Source: Syntrophomonadaceae bacterium (GTDB taxonomy: Bacteria; Bacillota; PH28-bin88). From it: a DNA stretch of 45,683 nt. The stretch spans positions 1 to 45,683 of the forward strand of contig JAGXSE010000006.1 of the NCBI GenBank assembly GCA_018333865.1, read 5' to 3'. Position numbers and translations under genes: made by a program. This document shows positions 39,811-45,683 of this stretch, in pieces. Within the stretch, counting starts at the first letter, position 1, and each line of letters starts with the position of its first letter. A model generated the notes under the pieces. That model was not told the DNA's origin. It ran no database searches and saw only the letters and a list, made by a program, of their open reading frames with translations.

Positions 39811-41207
39811 AAAGCATTTTTGGCCGCCTGATGCTGACCTATGTGCTGATAATTGCTGCTGCCATTCTGTTATTCTCCTTTTTTCTGTCCGTGCTTTTAA
39901 AAGAGCACCTGTTCCGGGCCAAGGAAGAGGAGATGCTGAAGACGGGCTATTACCTGAACACACTGTTGGCAAGCTCCAGGCGGGGCCTATTGACGGAAAA
40001 CGAATTGGCTCTGGCCGCCGATGTGGCTGGTCAGACGGCAAATGCCAGAGTGGTGCTCTTTAACATGCAAAACGGCGGCTTACCAGAGCAGGCAGCCTGG
40101 CGGGAGCTTTTGGCAGACGAGGGGCTGGCCGGAATTATGGAAGGAATCTGGCGGGGGGAGACGGTGATCAGAAGACGCCAGTTTGCACCGGAACTTGGCG
40201 CCTATGTGGTAGCGGTTGGCGTGCCTTCGCTGGCCGGCGAACGGGTAACGGGAGCGGTGATTTTATTTTCACCCCTGAACGAGCTGGAAGGAGTTTTGGA
40301 CCAGGGCCGGAAAGTTGTCTGGCTTAGCGGAGCTGTTTTGCTATGCCTGGCCTTGCTGATTGTTTACATTGTTTCCCGCCGCCTGGCCCGGCCGATTGTC
40401 CGCGTAAGCATTGCCGCAGAGGCTATGGCCAGCGGCATAGCTACCGCAGACCTGGAGGAAAGCGGAAACGACGAAATAGGCCGGCTGGTCCGCTCCTTTA
40501 ACGACTTGAAAAACAAACTGCTAACAATGGAAAAGATGCGCAGGGAACTGATTGCCGGAGTCTCCCACGAGTTGCGCTCGCCTTTGACGGCGATCAGAGG
40601 TTTTGTGCAGGGGATGCTAGACGATGTGATCCCTCCCCGGGAGCGGCCCAGGTGCCTGGCGCTGGTTTTACAGGAGACCAACCGCCTTACCGCCATGACC
40701 AACGACTTGCTGGAAATGGCGCAGCTGGAGGCTGGCGGTATTGTTTTGCAAAAGAAGGAGTTCGATTTATGCCGCCTGGTCAGAGAGATGGCAGAGCTGT
40801 TTGCGGTTCAGGCCAAGTCTAAAGACATAGAGTTGGTAGTGTGCGGTTGTGACAGGGAGGCGCCAATTTTTGCAGACAGCGACAGAATAAAGCAAGTTGC
40901 CGGCAATTTGCTTTCTAACGCGGTTAAATTTACTCCTGCCGGCGGCAGGGTGGGCCTGGGCGTAATAAAAGGAGAACACGGGACAACCCTGAAGGTTTGG
41001 GATACTGGCCCCGGCATCCCTGCTGGAGACTTACCCCTGGTATTCGAGAAGTTCTACCGGGTGGAGAAGTCCAGGGATGCGGCGACAGGCGGTACGGGGC
41101 TTGGTCTGTCCATCGCCAGAACCATTATTGAGCTGCACGGCGGGCATATTACCCTGGAAAGCGATGAGAAAGGCACCATGGCAAAAGTGGTATTCCCTGA
41201 AAAATAA
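39807..41207 (+). CDS. Sensor histidine kinase
   Basis: The 466-residue kinase has a membrane helix at 9-31, an extracytoplasmic sensor region to about 168, a second helix near 169-190 (VVWLSGAVLLCLALLIVYIV), a HAMP domain to about 243 and a HisKA domain with His254 (AGVSHELRSPLTAIRGF). The HATPase domain has the N box around Asn367 and Asn371 (QVAGNLLSNAVKFTP), G1 at 399-405 (DTGPGIP) and G2 at 429-435 (GTGLGLS). The sensor region lacks a recognised domain but has the size of a dCache/PAS-like fold. The start overlaps the regulator stop codon by 4 bases (GTGA). The signal is unknown; the position next to a lipoprotein and surface genes suggests envelope sensing (inference). Confidence 0.94.
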   Translation: MKSIFGRLMLTYVLIIAAAILLFSFFLSVLLKEHLFRAKEEEMLKTGYYLNTLLASSRRGLLTENELALAADVAGQTANARVVLFNMQNGGLPEQAAWRELLADEGLAGIMEGIWRGETVIRRRQFAPELGAYVVAVGVPSLAGERVTGAVILFSPLNELEGVLDQGRKVVWLSGAVLLCLALLIVYIVSRRLARPIVRVSIAAEAMASGIATADLEESGNDEIGRLVRSFNDLKNKLLTMEKMRRELIAGVSHELRSPLTAIRGFVQGMLDDVIPPRERPRCLALVLQETNRLTAMTNDLLEMAQLEAGGIVLQKKEFDLCRLVREMAELFAVQAKSKDIELVVCGCDREAPIFADSDRIKQVAGNLLSNAVKFTPAGGRVGLGVIKGEHGTTLKVWDTGPGIPAGDLPLVFEKFYRVEKSRDAATGGTGLGLSIARTIIELHGGHITLESDEKGTMAKVVFPEK

Positions 41208-41209
41208 TT

Positions 41210-41265
41210 TGTTTACAAACTGTTTACATTTGGGTTATCTGCCAGTTACATGGGGCAAGTACAAT
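41210..41265 (+). promoter_or_regulatory. Candidate response-regulator box and promoter
   Basis: TGTTTACAAAC (41210-41220) is followed immediately by TGTTTACATTT (41221-41231), a direct repeat with an 11-bp period, the geometry bound by OmpR/PhoB-type dimers. A -10-like TACAAT lies at 41260-41265 with no good -35, as expected for an activated promoter. The site begins just after the kinase stop codon and precedes the lipoprotein/coiled-coil gene pair, so these may be the targets of the adjacent regulator. Confidence 0.5.
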
Positions 41266-41294
41266 AGGATTGCGCAAAACGGGGATTAAACCCG

Positions 41295-41378
41295 GCACTC
41301 AATCGCAAAAAGCAGCCAGGGCAAGCTGCCATGGTCATAACTCCTGTAGATGGGCCCTTCGATATTGGGATTGAGTGC
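41295..41378 (+). ncRNA. Candidate structured 5' leader RNA
   Basis: GCACTCAATC (41295-41304) and GATTGAGTGC (41369-41378) are perfectly complementary over 10 bases and enclose 64 bases. Inside is a hairpin GCAGC/GCTGC (41312-41316 with 41325-41329, loop CAGGGCAA) and a second possible pairing CCAT/ATGG. A closing helix with two inner arms resembles a riboswitch or cis-acting leader, but no known class was recognised. It lies between the candidate promoter at 41260 and the lipoprotein gene. Confidence 0.4.
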
Positions 41379-41427
41379 TTGGGGGCAGCAAGAAGTATCT
41401 ATATTTAGGAAGAATCTTTTTTATGAA

Positions 41428-41577
41428 GGAATTTGTAACTACTCAGGTATTCAGAATTCAGGAGGCAGAATTGAGAATATCCCGAGAATATGCTTCTAAA
41501 TTTCAAATGTTTTCGCTGCTCTTCTCATTCTGACTTCTGGCTACTGACACCTGACTTCTGAGTAGTTACAGGAATTT
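41428..41577. mobile_element. MITE-like element with 13-bp inverted ends and target duplication
   Basis: TGTAACTACTCAG (41434-41446) and CTGAGTAGTTACA (41558-41570) are perfect inverted ends of a 137-bp element with no coding capacity. GGAATT lies directly outside each end (41428-41433 and 41571-41576), as expected of a 6-bp target duplication. The inner halves are also roughly complementary (CAGAATTGAGAA near 41470 with TTCTCATTCTG near 41523), so the whole element can fold into one long hairpin. It is inserted just before the ribosome binding site of the lipoprotein gene. Confidence 0.75.
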
Positions 41578-41598
41578 ACCCGAAAGGAGGTGCGCTCG

Positions 41599-42084
41599 TT
41601 GCCAAAATATTGCAGGCGGCTTTTGGCAGTGCTTTTGCTCGGGGCAGTCCTCCTGGCCGGCTGCGAGAATATAGGTCCAAAGCCAGCTGAGCTAACCAGC
41701 AAGAGCGACCCTGGCAGAGCGGCACAAACGAAACCGGATAAGCCAACTGGTCAGCCAGAGGCAAAACCGGCCCCAGGGCAAGCTGTATCAACGGTTCGAG
41801 AAGGAGAAAAGCCATCCGCGGATCCGGCTGCTCAGGTGGCAAAGCCCGCTAAAGAGGCGACAGTAACTGCCGGCCAGCCCAAGCCGCAGTTGGAGCCCGG
41901 CGCTGGGACAGCACCGGCGAAAGTTTCACCTGCCGGACAGGAAAAGCCGCTGGTGATTGTTTCGCAAAACCCCGTCTTTGCAGGCACCGGCCAACTACTG
42001 GTAGAAATAGACAAGGAGCTGGAGTTATTCCTGGGCTCCCTGGAGGCAATGGATGATATCCAGGCAGAGGAACTAAATTTTTAA
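41599..42084 (+). CDS. Small Pro/Ala/Lys-rich lipoprotein
   Basis: The 161-residue protein has a lipoprotein signal peptide with the lipobox LLAGC, Cys22 being the lipidation site (RRLLAVLLLGAVLLAGC). Residues 25-115 are a low-complexity region rich in Pro, Ala, Lys and Gln (QTKPDKPTGQPEAKPAPGQA), a likely extended wall spacer. The C-terminal part, LLVEIDKELELFLGSLEAMD, forms an acidic amphipathic helix. The start TTG 41599 lies eight bases after AAAGGAGG; the longer GTG 41590 overlaps that site and is unlikely. The coiled-coil gene follows after 19 bases, so the two form an operon downstream of the two-component system. I do not recognise a family; the C-terminal helix may be what binds its partner. 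Confidence 0.75.
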   Translation: MPKYCRRLLAVLLLGAVLLAGCENIGPKPAELTSKSDPGRAAQTKPDKPTGQPEAKPAPGQAVSTVREGEKPSADPAAQVAKPAKEATVTAGQPKPQLEPGAGTAPAKVSPAGQEKPLVIVSQNPVFAGTGQLLVEIDKELELFLGSLEAMDDIQAEELNF

Positions 42085-42103
42085 CTGAAGGAGGCTCTGT
42101 ACA

Positions 42104-42778
42104 TTGTTAAAAAAACTTTTGTCAACCAGCATGATAGCAGTGTTGCTCCTGACAGCCGGCGGATATTTTGCGGCGAATGCAAAGGCCACCGGCCAGGAGG
42201 GAGCGGGAAATACCGATCAAATCCGTCAGATAAGGCCCAAGGTTAACCCTGAGATTAAAAAAATGCGCGAGCAGGCTGCCGCCGCTGCCAAAGCAGAACG
42301 CGAGAAAGCTGCTGCTGCAATTAAGGCCTTGCGAGAACAGGCCACTGTCACAGGCAGTGTCTACCGGGAAGCCGCCGCTGCCGCCAAACTCCAGCGGGAG
42401 CAGGCCCGGATGCGGGCAGAGCAAATCAAACAAAACCAGCGGGTGATTAAGGACCTGCAAAAGACCATTCGGGAAAAAACAAAGTTGGTCAGGGAATTAA
42501 TCAAGGAGCTACAAGAAAAGCCGGAACTGTTCCCGGCAGAAAAAGCGGCTGCCGTGCGTGAAAAGCTGCGCTTGTTCAGGGAAAACAGGGCTAAGTTTGC
42601 AGACACATTAGGCAAAATTCGCGATGAACGTGCCCATTTGAAGGAAAATAGACAAAAACAAGACGGCCCCAGGATCCGGGGCAATACTGACAATATTTTT
42701 GCGGTACAAGAAGCCAGGATTAAAGTTCTAAAAGCAATGATAGTCGATCTAGACGAGTTGCTCGCGCTATTGCGCTAA
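42104..42778 (+). CDS. Exported coiled-coil protein of unknown function
   Basis: The 224-residue protein has a signal peptide (KKLLSTSMIAVLLLTAGGYF, cleavage after ANAKA) and is then almost entirely helical and charged. Heptad-rich stretches include QAAAAAKAEREKAAAAIKAL, then DLQKTIREKTKLVRELIKEL and REKLRLFRENRAKFADTLGK. It ends with AMIVDLDELLALLR, an acidic amphipathic helix like the C-terminus of the lipoprotein before it. The start is TTG 42104 with GAAGGAGG upstream. It is probably a periplasm-like or wall-space filamentous partner of the lipoprotein. No family is recognised. A strong hairpin at 42784-42818 follows the stop codon. Confidence 0.72.
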   Translation: MLKKLLSTSMIAVLLLTAGGYFAANAKATGQEGAGNTDQIRQIRPKVNPEIKKMREQAAAAAKAEREKAAAAIKALREQATVTGSVYREAAAAAKLQREQARMRAEQIKQNQRVIKDLQKTIREKTKLVRELIKELQEKPELFPAEKAAAVREKLRLFRENRAKFADTLGKIRDERAHLKENRQKQDGPRIRGNTDNIFAVQEARIKVLKAMIVDLDELLALLR

Positions 42779-42783
42779 AGGGA

Positions 42784-42818
42784 GGGGGAGAACAGGTTCA
42801 TTGTCCCTGTTCTCCCCC
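42784..42818. terminator. Strong hairpin after the coiled-coil gene
   Basis: GGGGGAGAACAGG (42784-42796) pairs perfectly with CCTGTTCTCCCCC (42806-42818) around a 9-base loop. A T-run is missing, but it starts 6 bases after the stop codon of the plus-strand operon and lies between convergent genes, so a terminator or mRNA-stabilising role is likely. Confidence 0.6.
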
Positions 42819-42942
42819 GCTTGCCGTATCAGACTGCCCCGCAGCCTTTTCCTCGATCTGCTCCAGACATTTGGTAATGGTATCCAGTTTGTCCGCCAGG
42901 CTATTTTGCCCATCTAAAAGTGCCGATAGCTTTTCTTGACGG
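42798..42942 (-). pseudogene. Coiled-coil protein, 3' relic
   Basis: On the minus strand a frame reads SRQEKLSALLDGQNSLADKL, continues DTITKCLEQIEEKAAGQ and ends at TGA 42798-42800. The heptad pattern and codon use look like real coding sequence, but there is no ATG, GTG or TTG in frame. Its upstream side is replaced by a GGAACCGTCCCC-type repeat (42943-42976) that itself begins in the stop codon of hflC. It is best explained as the C-terminal remnant of a short coiled-coil protein that once followed hflC. Confidence 0.5.
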
Positions 42943-42976
42943 CTAGCAAGTTGAGAACCGTCCCCGACTTGCGCTA
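42943..42976. repeat. Single copy of the GGAACCGTCCCC palindromic repeat
   Basis: CTAGCAAGTTGAGAACCGTC and the following CCCGACTTGCGCTA form one complete unit with ends CTAGCAAGT and ACTTGCGCTA. The final CTA (42974-42976) is the complement of the hflC stop codon TAG, as with the units at 30754 and 35531. Confidence 0.85.
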
Positions 42977-43849
42977 TCTTGCCCGTATATTCTCAAGATA
43001 TCTGAACAGCTCAGTATCAGTTCCTAGTATTAGGGTAGAGTTCTCTTTAAGGAATTGTTCATAGGCTCGCAATGATCTTAAAAAGCTATAAAATTCGGTA
43101 TGTTGATTAAAGGCTGCCGCATATATGGCAGCTGCTCTTGCTTCTCCTTCGCCCCGCAGAATCCTGTTTTGCTTTTCAGCCTCGGCCAGAAGCACCGTTA
43201 CCTGCCGGTCAGCTTCGGCCCTGATTTGCATGGCAGCTTCTTCTCCCTTAGCGCGATGCTCCTTGGCAATCCTTTCGCGTTCGGCTCGCATGCGGGCAAA
43301 AACGGCTTCCTGAACTCCTTCGGGCAAATCCACCCGTTTCATGCGGACATCGATTACCTCAATGCCAAACTCTTTTAAAGCGACCTCATTGACATGCGAG
43401 CCTACAGTCTGCATGATAGGTTCTCTTTTGGTCCCGATGATATCCCAAAGGTTATAACTGGCGATCAATTCTCTTAACTTTGATATAGCTACACTGTTTA
43501 TTCTTGGCTCAGCGCCATATTCGTTCCGAACAGTTGTGAAAAACAGGCGCGGGTTGACGATTCTCCAGCGGGTATAGGCATCTATTACAAGCCTTTCTTT
43601 GTCAAGGGAGATAAACTCGGTTGGCGGGGCATCGCCAATCATTACCCTGGCCTCCATCCTCTCCACTACCTGGATAAAAGGAATGCGCAGATAAAGGCCC
43701 GGCTCCTTTATGGTCCTGATATATTCTCCAAATTGCAGGATAATCACATGTTCTCTTTCATCCACTGTAAAGGTAAAGGAAATGGCAATAACCAGCAGGA
43801 AGATCAGGGCAACTACAAGGGAAGCAATCGTCTTTTTGGTCTTACTCAT
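42974..43849 (-). CDS. hflC: HflC, modulator of FtsH-type protease (SPFH/prohibitin family)
   Basis: The 291-residue protein has one N-terminal membrane helix (IASLVVALIFLLVIAISFTF) and an SPFH domain with VDEREHVIILQFGEYIRTIK, EPGLYLRIPFIQVVERMEAR and DKERLVIDAYTRWRIVNPRL. EFGIEVIDVRMKRVDLPEGV and the long AERERIAKEHRAKGEEAAMQ helix follow. In bacteria HflK and HflC form a large ring complex around FtsH at the membrane. ATG 43849 follows AAGGAGG, with 11 bases after the hflK stop codon. The pair lies in a two-gene operon with no ftsH, hflX or hfq beside it. Its stop codon TAG lies in a repeat. Confidence 0.93.
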   Translation of the reverse strand: MSKTKKTIASLVVALIFLLVIAISFTFTVDEREHVIILQFGEYIRTIKEPGLYLRIPFIQVVERMEARVMIGDAPPTEFISLDKERLVIDAYTRWRIVNPRLFFTTVRNEYGAEPRINSVAISKLRELIASYNLWDIIGTKREPIMQTVGSHVNEVALKEFGIEVIDVRMKRVDLPEGVQEAVFARMRAERERIAKEHRAKGEEAAMQIRAEADRQVTVLLAEAEKQNRILRGEGEARAAAIYAAAFNQHTEFYSFLRSLRAYEQFLKENSTLILGTDTELFRYLENIRAR

Positions 43850-43860
43850 TCTTTTCCTCC

Positions 43861-44883
43861 TTAATTAGCCCCTAAGCCAAAATCTTTCAGGGGCAACAGT
43901 GGCGTTACGCCGCCGCCAACCCTGGGGTTGACGATGATATTTTCGGTTTTTGCCAGCACGGCTTCAATTGTTTCAAAGTATAACCGTCTTTTGGTCACTA
44001 CCGGAGCCTGCCTGTATTCTTTTGCTACGGCAAGGAAACCGGAGCTCTCTCCTTCGGCAATCAGTATCTTCTGCTCTTTATAGGCTGTTGCCGCTTGTAT
44101 TATTTTTGTAGCTTCACCGCGAGCGCGGGGAACCACATCCATTGCATAGCCTTCAGCTTCTCTCTTAAGTCTTTCCTCATCGGCTTTAGCTCTTACTACC
44201 TCATAAAATGTCTCTTTTACTTCCTCTGGCGGGTCAACTGTCTGTAATTCAACCCCTACAATATGCAGCCCCGTGTTGTGATCATCCATTAGCCGCTGCA
44301 AGAAATACCAAGTGGTAGACTCCACTTCCGGCCGCCCTACGGTCATAATATGATCGATGTCAAACCCGCCCACAGCACTTCTTAAAGCGATCTCGGTATT
44401 TATTCTTAAAAAGCGTTCAGGTTCTGTAGATCCAAAAAGATAAAGGGGGGCGTCTTTTACTTGATAAAGGACAAACACCTGGACATCTGCAATGTTTTTA
44501 TCTTTGGTGAGCATCATAGATTCTTCGGGGACACGCCTATGCTCCACGGATCTTCCGAGCTCATCCATAGTCCTGAAGCCGATTTCCAATCTCCTTATAG
44601 AAGCTACATTAACTACATCAACCGATTGAATAGGCCACGGGAAGCGATAGTTTAGCCCCGGTCCGGCCTCAGCTGTGAATGCCCCAAACTGCCTGATTAC
44701 CCCAACCTCGCCAGGCCCTACGGTGTAGATGCCTGTAGACAGCCATGCCAAAACCAGGATAGCTACTGTCACCAAGAGCCATGAGCCCGATTTTTTTTCC
44801 CAGCCTCCCGGGTTCTGTTCAATTTTTCGCCTCAAAGTCGACCAGACATCGTCAAATCTGTTTTCTTCGCGATTCACAATCAA
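43861..44883 (-). CDS. hflK: HflK, modulator of FtsH-type protease (SPFH family)
   Basis: The 340-residue protein has a soluble N-terminus, a membrane helix (SWLLVTVAILVLAWLSTGIY) and the SPFH motifs VGPGEVGVIRQFGAFTAEAG, PGLNYRFPWPIQSVDVVNVA and LTKDKNIADVQVFVLYQVKD. DPPEEVKETFYEVVRAKADE and YAMDVVPRARGEATKIIQAA are typical HflK segments. Unlike the E. coli protein it lacks the Gly/Pro-rich N-terminal extension. The start is TTG 44883, six bases after GGAG. First gene of hflK-hflC. Upstream lies a repeat-filled spacer where no promoter was confidently located. Confidence 0.93.
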   Translation of the reverse strand: MIVNREENRFDDVWSTLRRKIEQNPGGWEKKSGSWLLVTVAILVLAWLSTGIYTVGPGEVGVIRQFGAFTAEAGPGLNYRFPWPIQSVDVVNVASIRRLEIGFRTMDELGRSVEHRRVPEESMMLTKDKNIADVQVFVLYQVKDAPLYLFGSTEPERFLRINTEIALRSAVGGFDIDHIMTVGRPEVESTTWYFLQRLMDDHNTGLHIVGVELQTVDPPEEVKETFYEVVRAKADEERLKREAEGYAMDVVPRARGEATKIIQAATAYKEQKILIAEGESSGFLAVAKEYRQAPVVTKRRLYFETIEAVLAKTENIIVNPRVGGGVTPLLPLKDFGLGAN

Positions 44884-45288
44884 TTATTTCTCCTTTCTAC
44901 ACGCTATCCAATGCACATACTCACTTAATATATATTTGCGTCAACTCTGCAAAAACCTTCCCTTAAAAAAAATTTGGTTAAGCGGACCCAAACACAAGGG
45001 GACGGTTCTTTTGTGTTCTGCAATTGGTGATCATGACTTTCATACGACAGAAATAGCCACCGCAAAAAGCACAAGGGGAAAGCACAAGGGGTCGGTTCTT
45101 TTGTGATCTATAACCGGTGATCATGACTTTCATACGACAGAAATAGCCACCGCAACAAAATTATTGTCGGCAAAAGACGCCTTGCCAGACAATAATTCAG
45201 CATGGTATCCACCTATATTCAACCCGAAAATGATTGAGTATACCAAATCGATGCGACATGGGTTATAATAAGGGCAAGAAACAAGAAA
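44884..45288. repeat. Repeat-filled spacer with a 90-bp-period direct duplication
   Basis: Two copies of a 74-base unit at 44993-45066 and 45083-45156 are exactly 90 bases apart. Each begins CACAAGGGG(A/T)CGGTTCTTTTGTG, another variant of the repeat family with CACAA/TTTTGTG ends, and continues with TGATCATGACTTTCATACGA and AGAAATAGCCACCGCAA. The second copy extends to about 45210 with the sequence shared with 3933-4017. TATAAT at 45264-45269 could be a -10 box for the Rpn gene that follows, without a clear -35. No gene is seen in this stretch. Confidence 0.85.
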
Positions 45289-45683
45289 ATGAAATATTTG
45301 CAGAAAAGAGCGATACTATTGGCCATTGTTGAAAATAAGCCGCGCCACCAGGCATATGACGAAACCATCAAAAATTTACAAGTAAAAGATTGCCGGGGCC
45401 TGGCCAGCATTGTCCTCCCAGATATCTTCGAGGCGGAAGATGTGATTTTGAATCTCCATGAACTGTCAATGGCAGATATGAAAAAGCCGGATTACCTGGC
45501 CAAGATTAAACTCCATGGAGAGCAGTTCCTCCTCCATTTGGAATTCGAAGCAAATTACAAAAGCAACAAAGAAATTGAGCGCCGGATGCTCCGCTACTAT
45601 TCCAGTCTATACTGGCATGAAGACTTACCTATCATGCAGGCCGTAATAATATTGAAAGAGCCCTCGCTTAAGGAGGTCACCCA
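45289..45683 (+). CDS. Rpn/PD-(D/E)XK nuclease family protein, partial (3' end off window)
   Basis: From ATG 45289 an open frame of 131 residues reaches the right edge. It reads YDETIKNLQVKDCRGLASIV, then a Pro-Asp-Ile-Phe segment, then KPDYLAKIKLHGEQFLLHLE and FEANYKSNKEIERRMLRYYS. The pattern D-x-x-x-K-I ... LLHLEFEA ... RMLRYYSSLYWHEDLPIMQAVI is the conserved core of the Rpn/YhgA-like and DUF4351-type proteins of the PD-(D/E)XK superfamily, with the E-x-E of HLEFEA as the likely metal ligand. The start has only AAGGGC upstream, so its position is less certain. The protein differs from the Rpn at 360, so they are distant relatives. Confidence 0.8.
   Translation, partial: MKYLQKRAILLAIVENKPRHQAYDETIKNLQVKDCRGLASIVLPDIFEAEDVILNLHELSMADMKKPDYLAKIKLHGEQFLLHLEFEANYKSNKEIERRMLRYYSSLYWHEDLPIMQAVIILKEPSLKEVT

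Noticed and set aside
45264-45269. Full promoter for the right-hand Rpn gene
   Set aside because: TATAAT is perfect but the nearest TTGAGT lies 24 bases upstream, too far for a normal spacer, so only the -10 box is mentioned.

Overview
The window looks like a chromosomal stretch from an anaerobic, Gram-positive-type member of the Firmicutes, most likely a Peptococcaceae/Pelotomaculum-Desulfotomaculum relative (inference). The basis is three proteins with S-layer homology (SLH) domains, a Firmicutes-type CpsB/CpsD/Wzz phosphoregulatory module, strong AGGAGG ribosome binding sites with frequent GTG/TTG starts, an HflK/HflC pair, and Rpn-type PD-(D/E)XK genes at both ends. No tRNA, rRNA or CRISPR array was seen. 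Almost everything from 1.7 to 38.8 kb lies on the minus strand.

Layout. (1) 1-12.9 kb is AT-richer, eroded accessory DNA. It holds a partial DruA-like protein, an Rpn nuclease/transposase, a polysaccharide deacetylase-like protein, four glycosyltransferases, a Wzy-like polymerase and a PIG-L deacetylase, mixed with broken genes: an hsdR fragment beside a HEPN-motif protein, a RAYT remnant, a decayed IS110 transposase and a wecB gene split in two. (2) 12.9-19.1 kb encodes a MurJ-type flippase and a four-gene set (aminotransferase, hexapeptide acyltransferase, Gfo/Idh/MocA oxidoreductase, UDP-GlcNAc 6-dehydrogenase) that matches the Wbp route to UDP-2,3-diacetamido-glucuronic acid. (3) 19.3-24.8 kb holds the CpsB phosphatase, CpsD kinase, Wzz and an O-antigen-ligase/TPR protein. 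(4) 25.1-26.9 kb is an SLH protein with its own promoter and terminator. (5) 27.1-30.6 kb is the complete dTDP-L-rhamnose operon rfbBACD. (6) 30.75-38.8 kb holds an SLH/beta-repeat protein, a second O-antigen-ligase/TPR paralogue and an SLH-anchored subtilase. (7) 39.1-42.8 kb on the plus strand is an OmpR-type two-component system followed by a structured leader, a MITE-like element, a small lipoprotein and an exported coiled-coil protein. (8) 42.8-45.7 kb has a coiled-coil relic, hflC, hflK, tandem repeats and a second, partial Rpn gene.

Taken together the window is a surface-glycan and S-layer locus. Nucleotide sugars (dTDP-rhamnose and a UDP-diacetamido-uronate) feed glycosyltransferases; a Wzy-like polymerase, a MurJ-type flippase and a Wzz/CpsD/CpsB control unit assemble and export the polymer; two O-antigen-ligase-type proteins may join glycan to an acceptor, possibly the SLH surface proteins (inference).

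The most unusual structural signal is a family of short palindromic repeats with core GGAACCGTCCCC and ends TAGCAAG/CTTGCTA. In three places the TAG stop codon of a gene is the first three bases of the repeat. Related repeats have replaced the 5' end of one glycosyltransferase gene, and a different palindromic repeat encodes the C-terminal tail of RfbC. The RAYT remnant at 5.2-5.3 kb offers a plausible source for such repeats.
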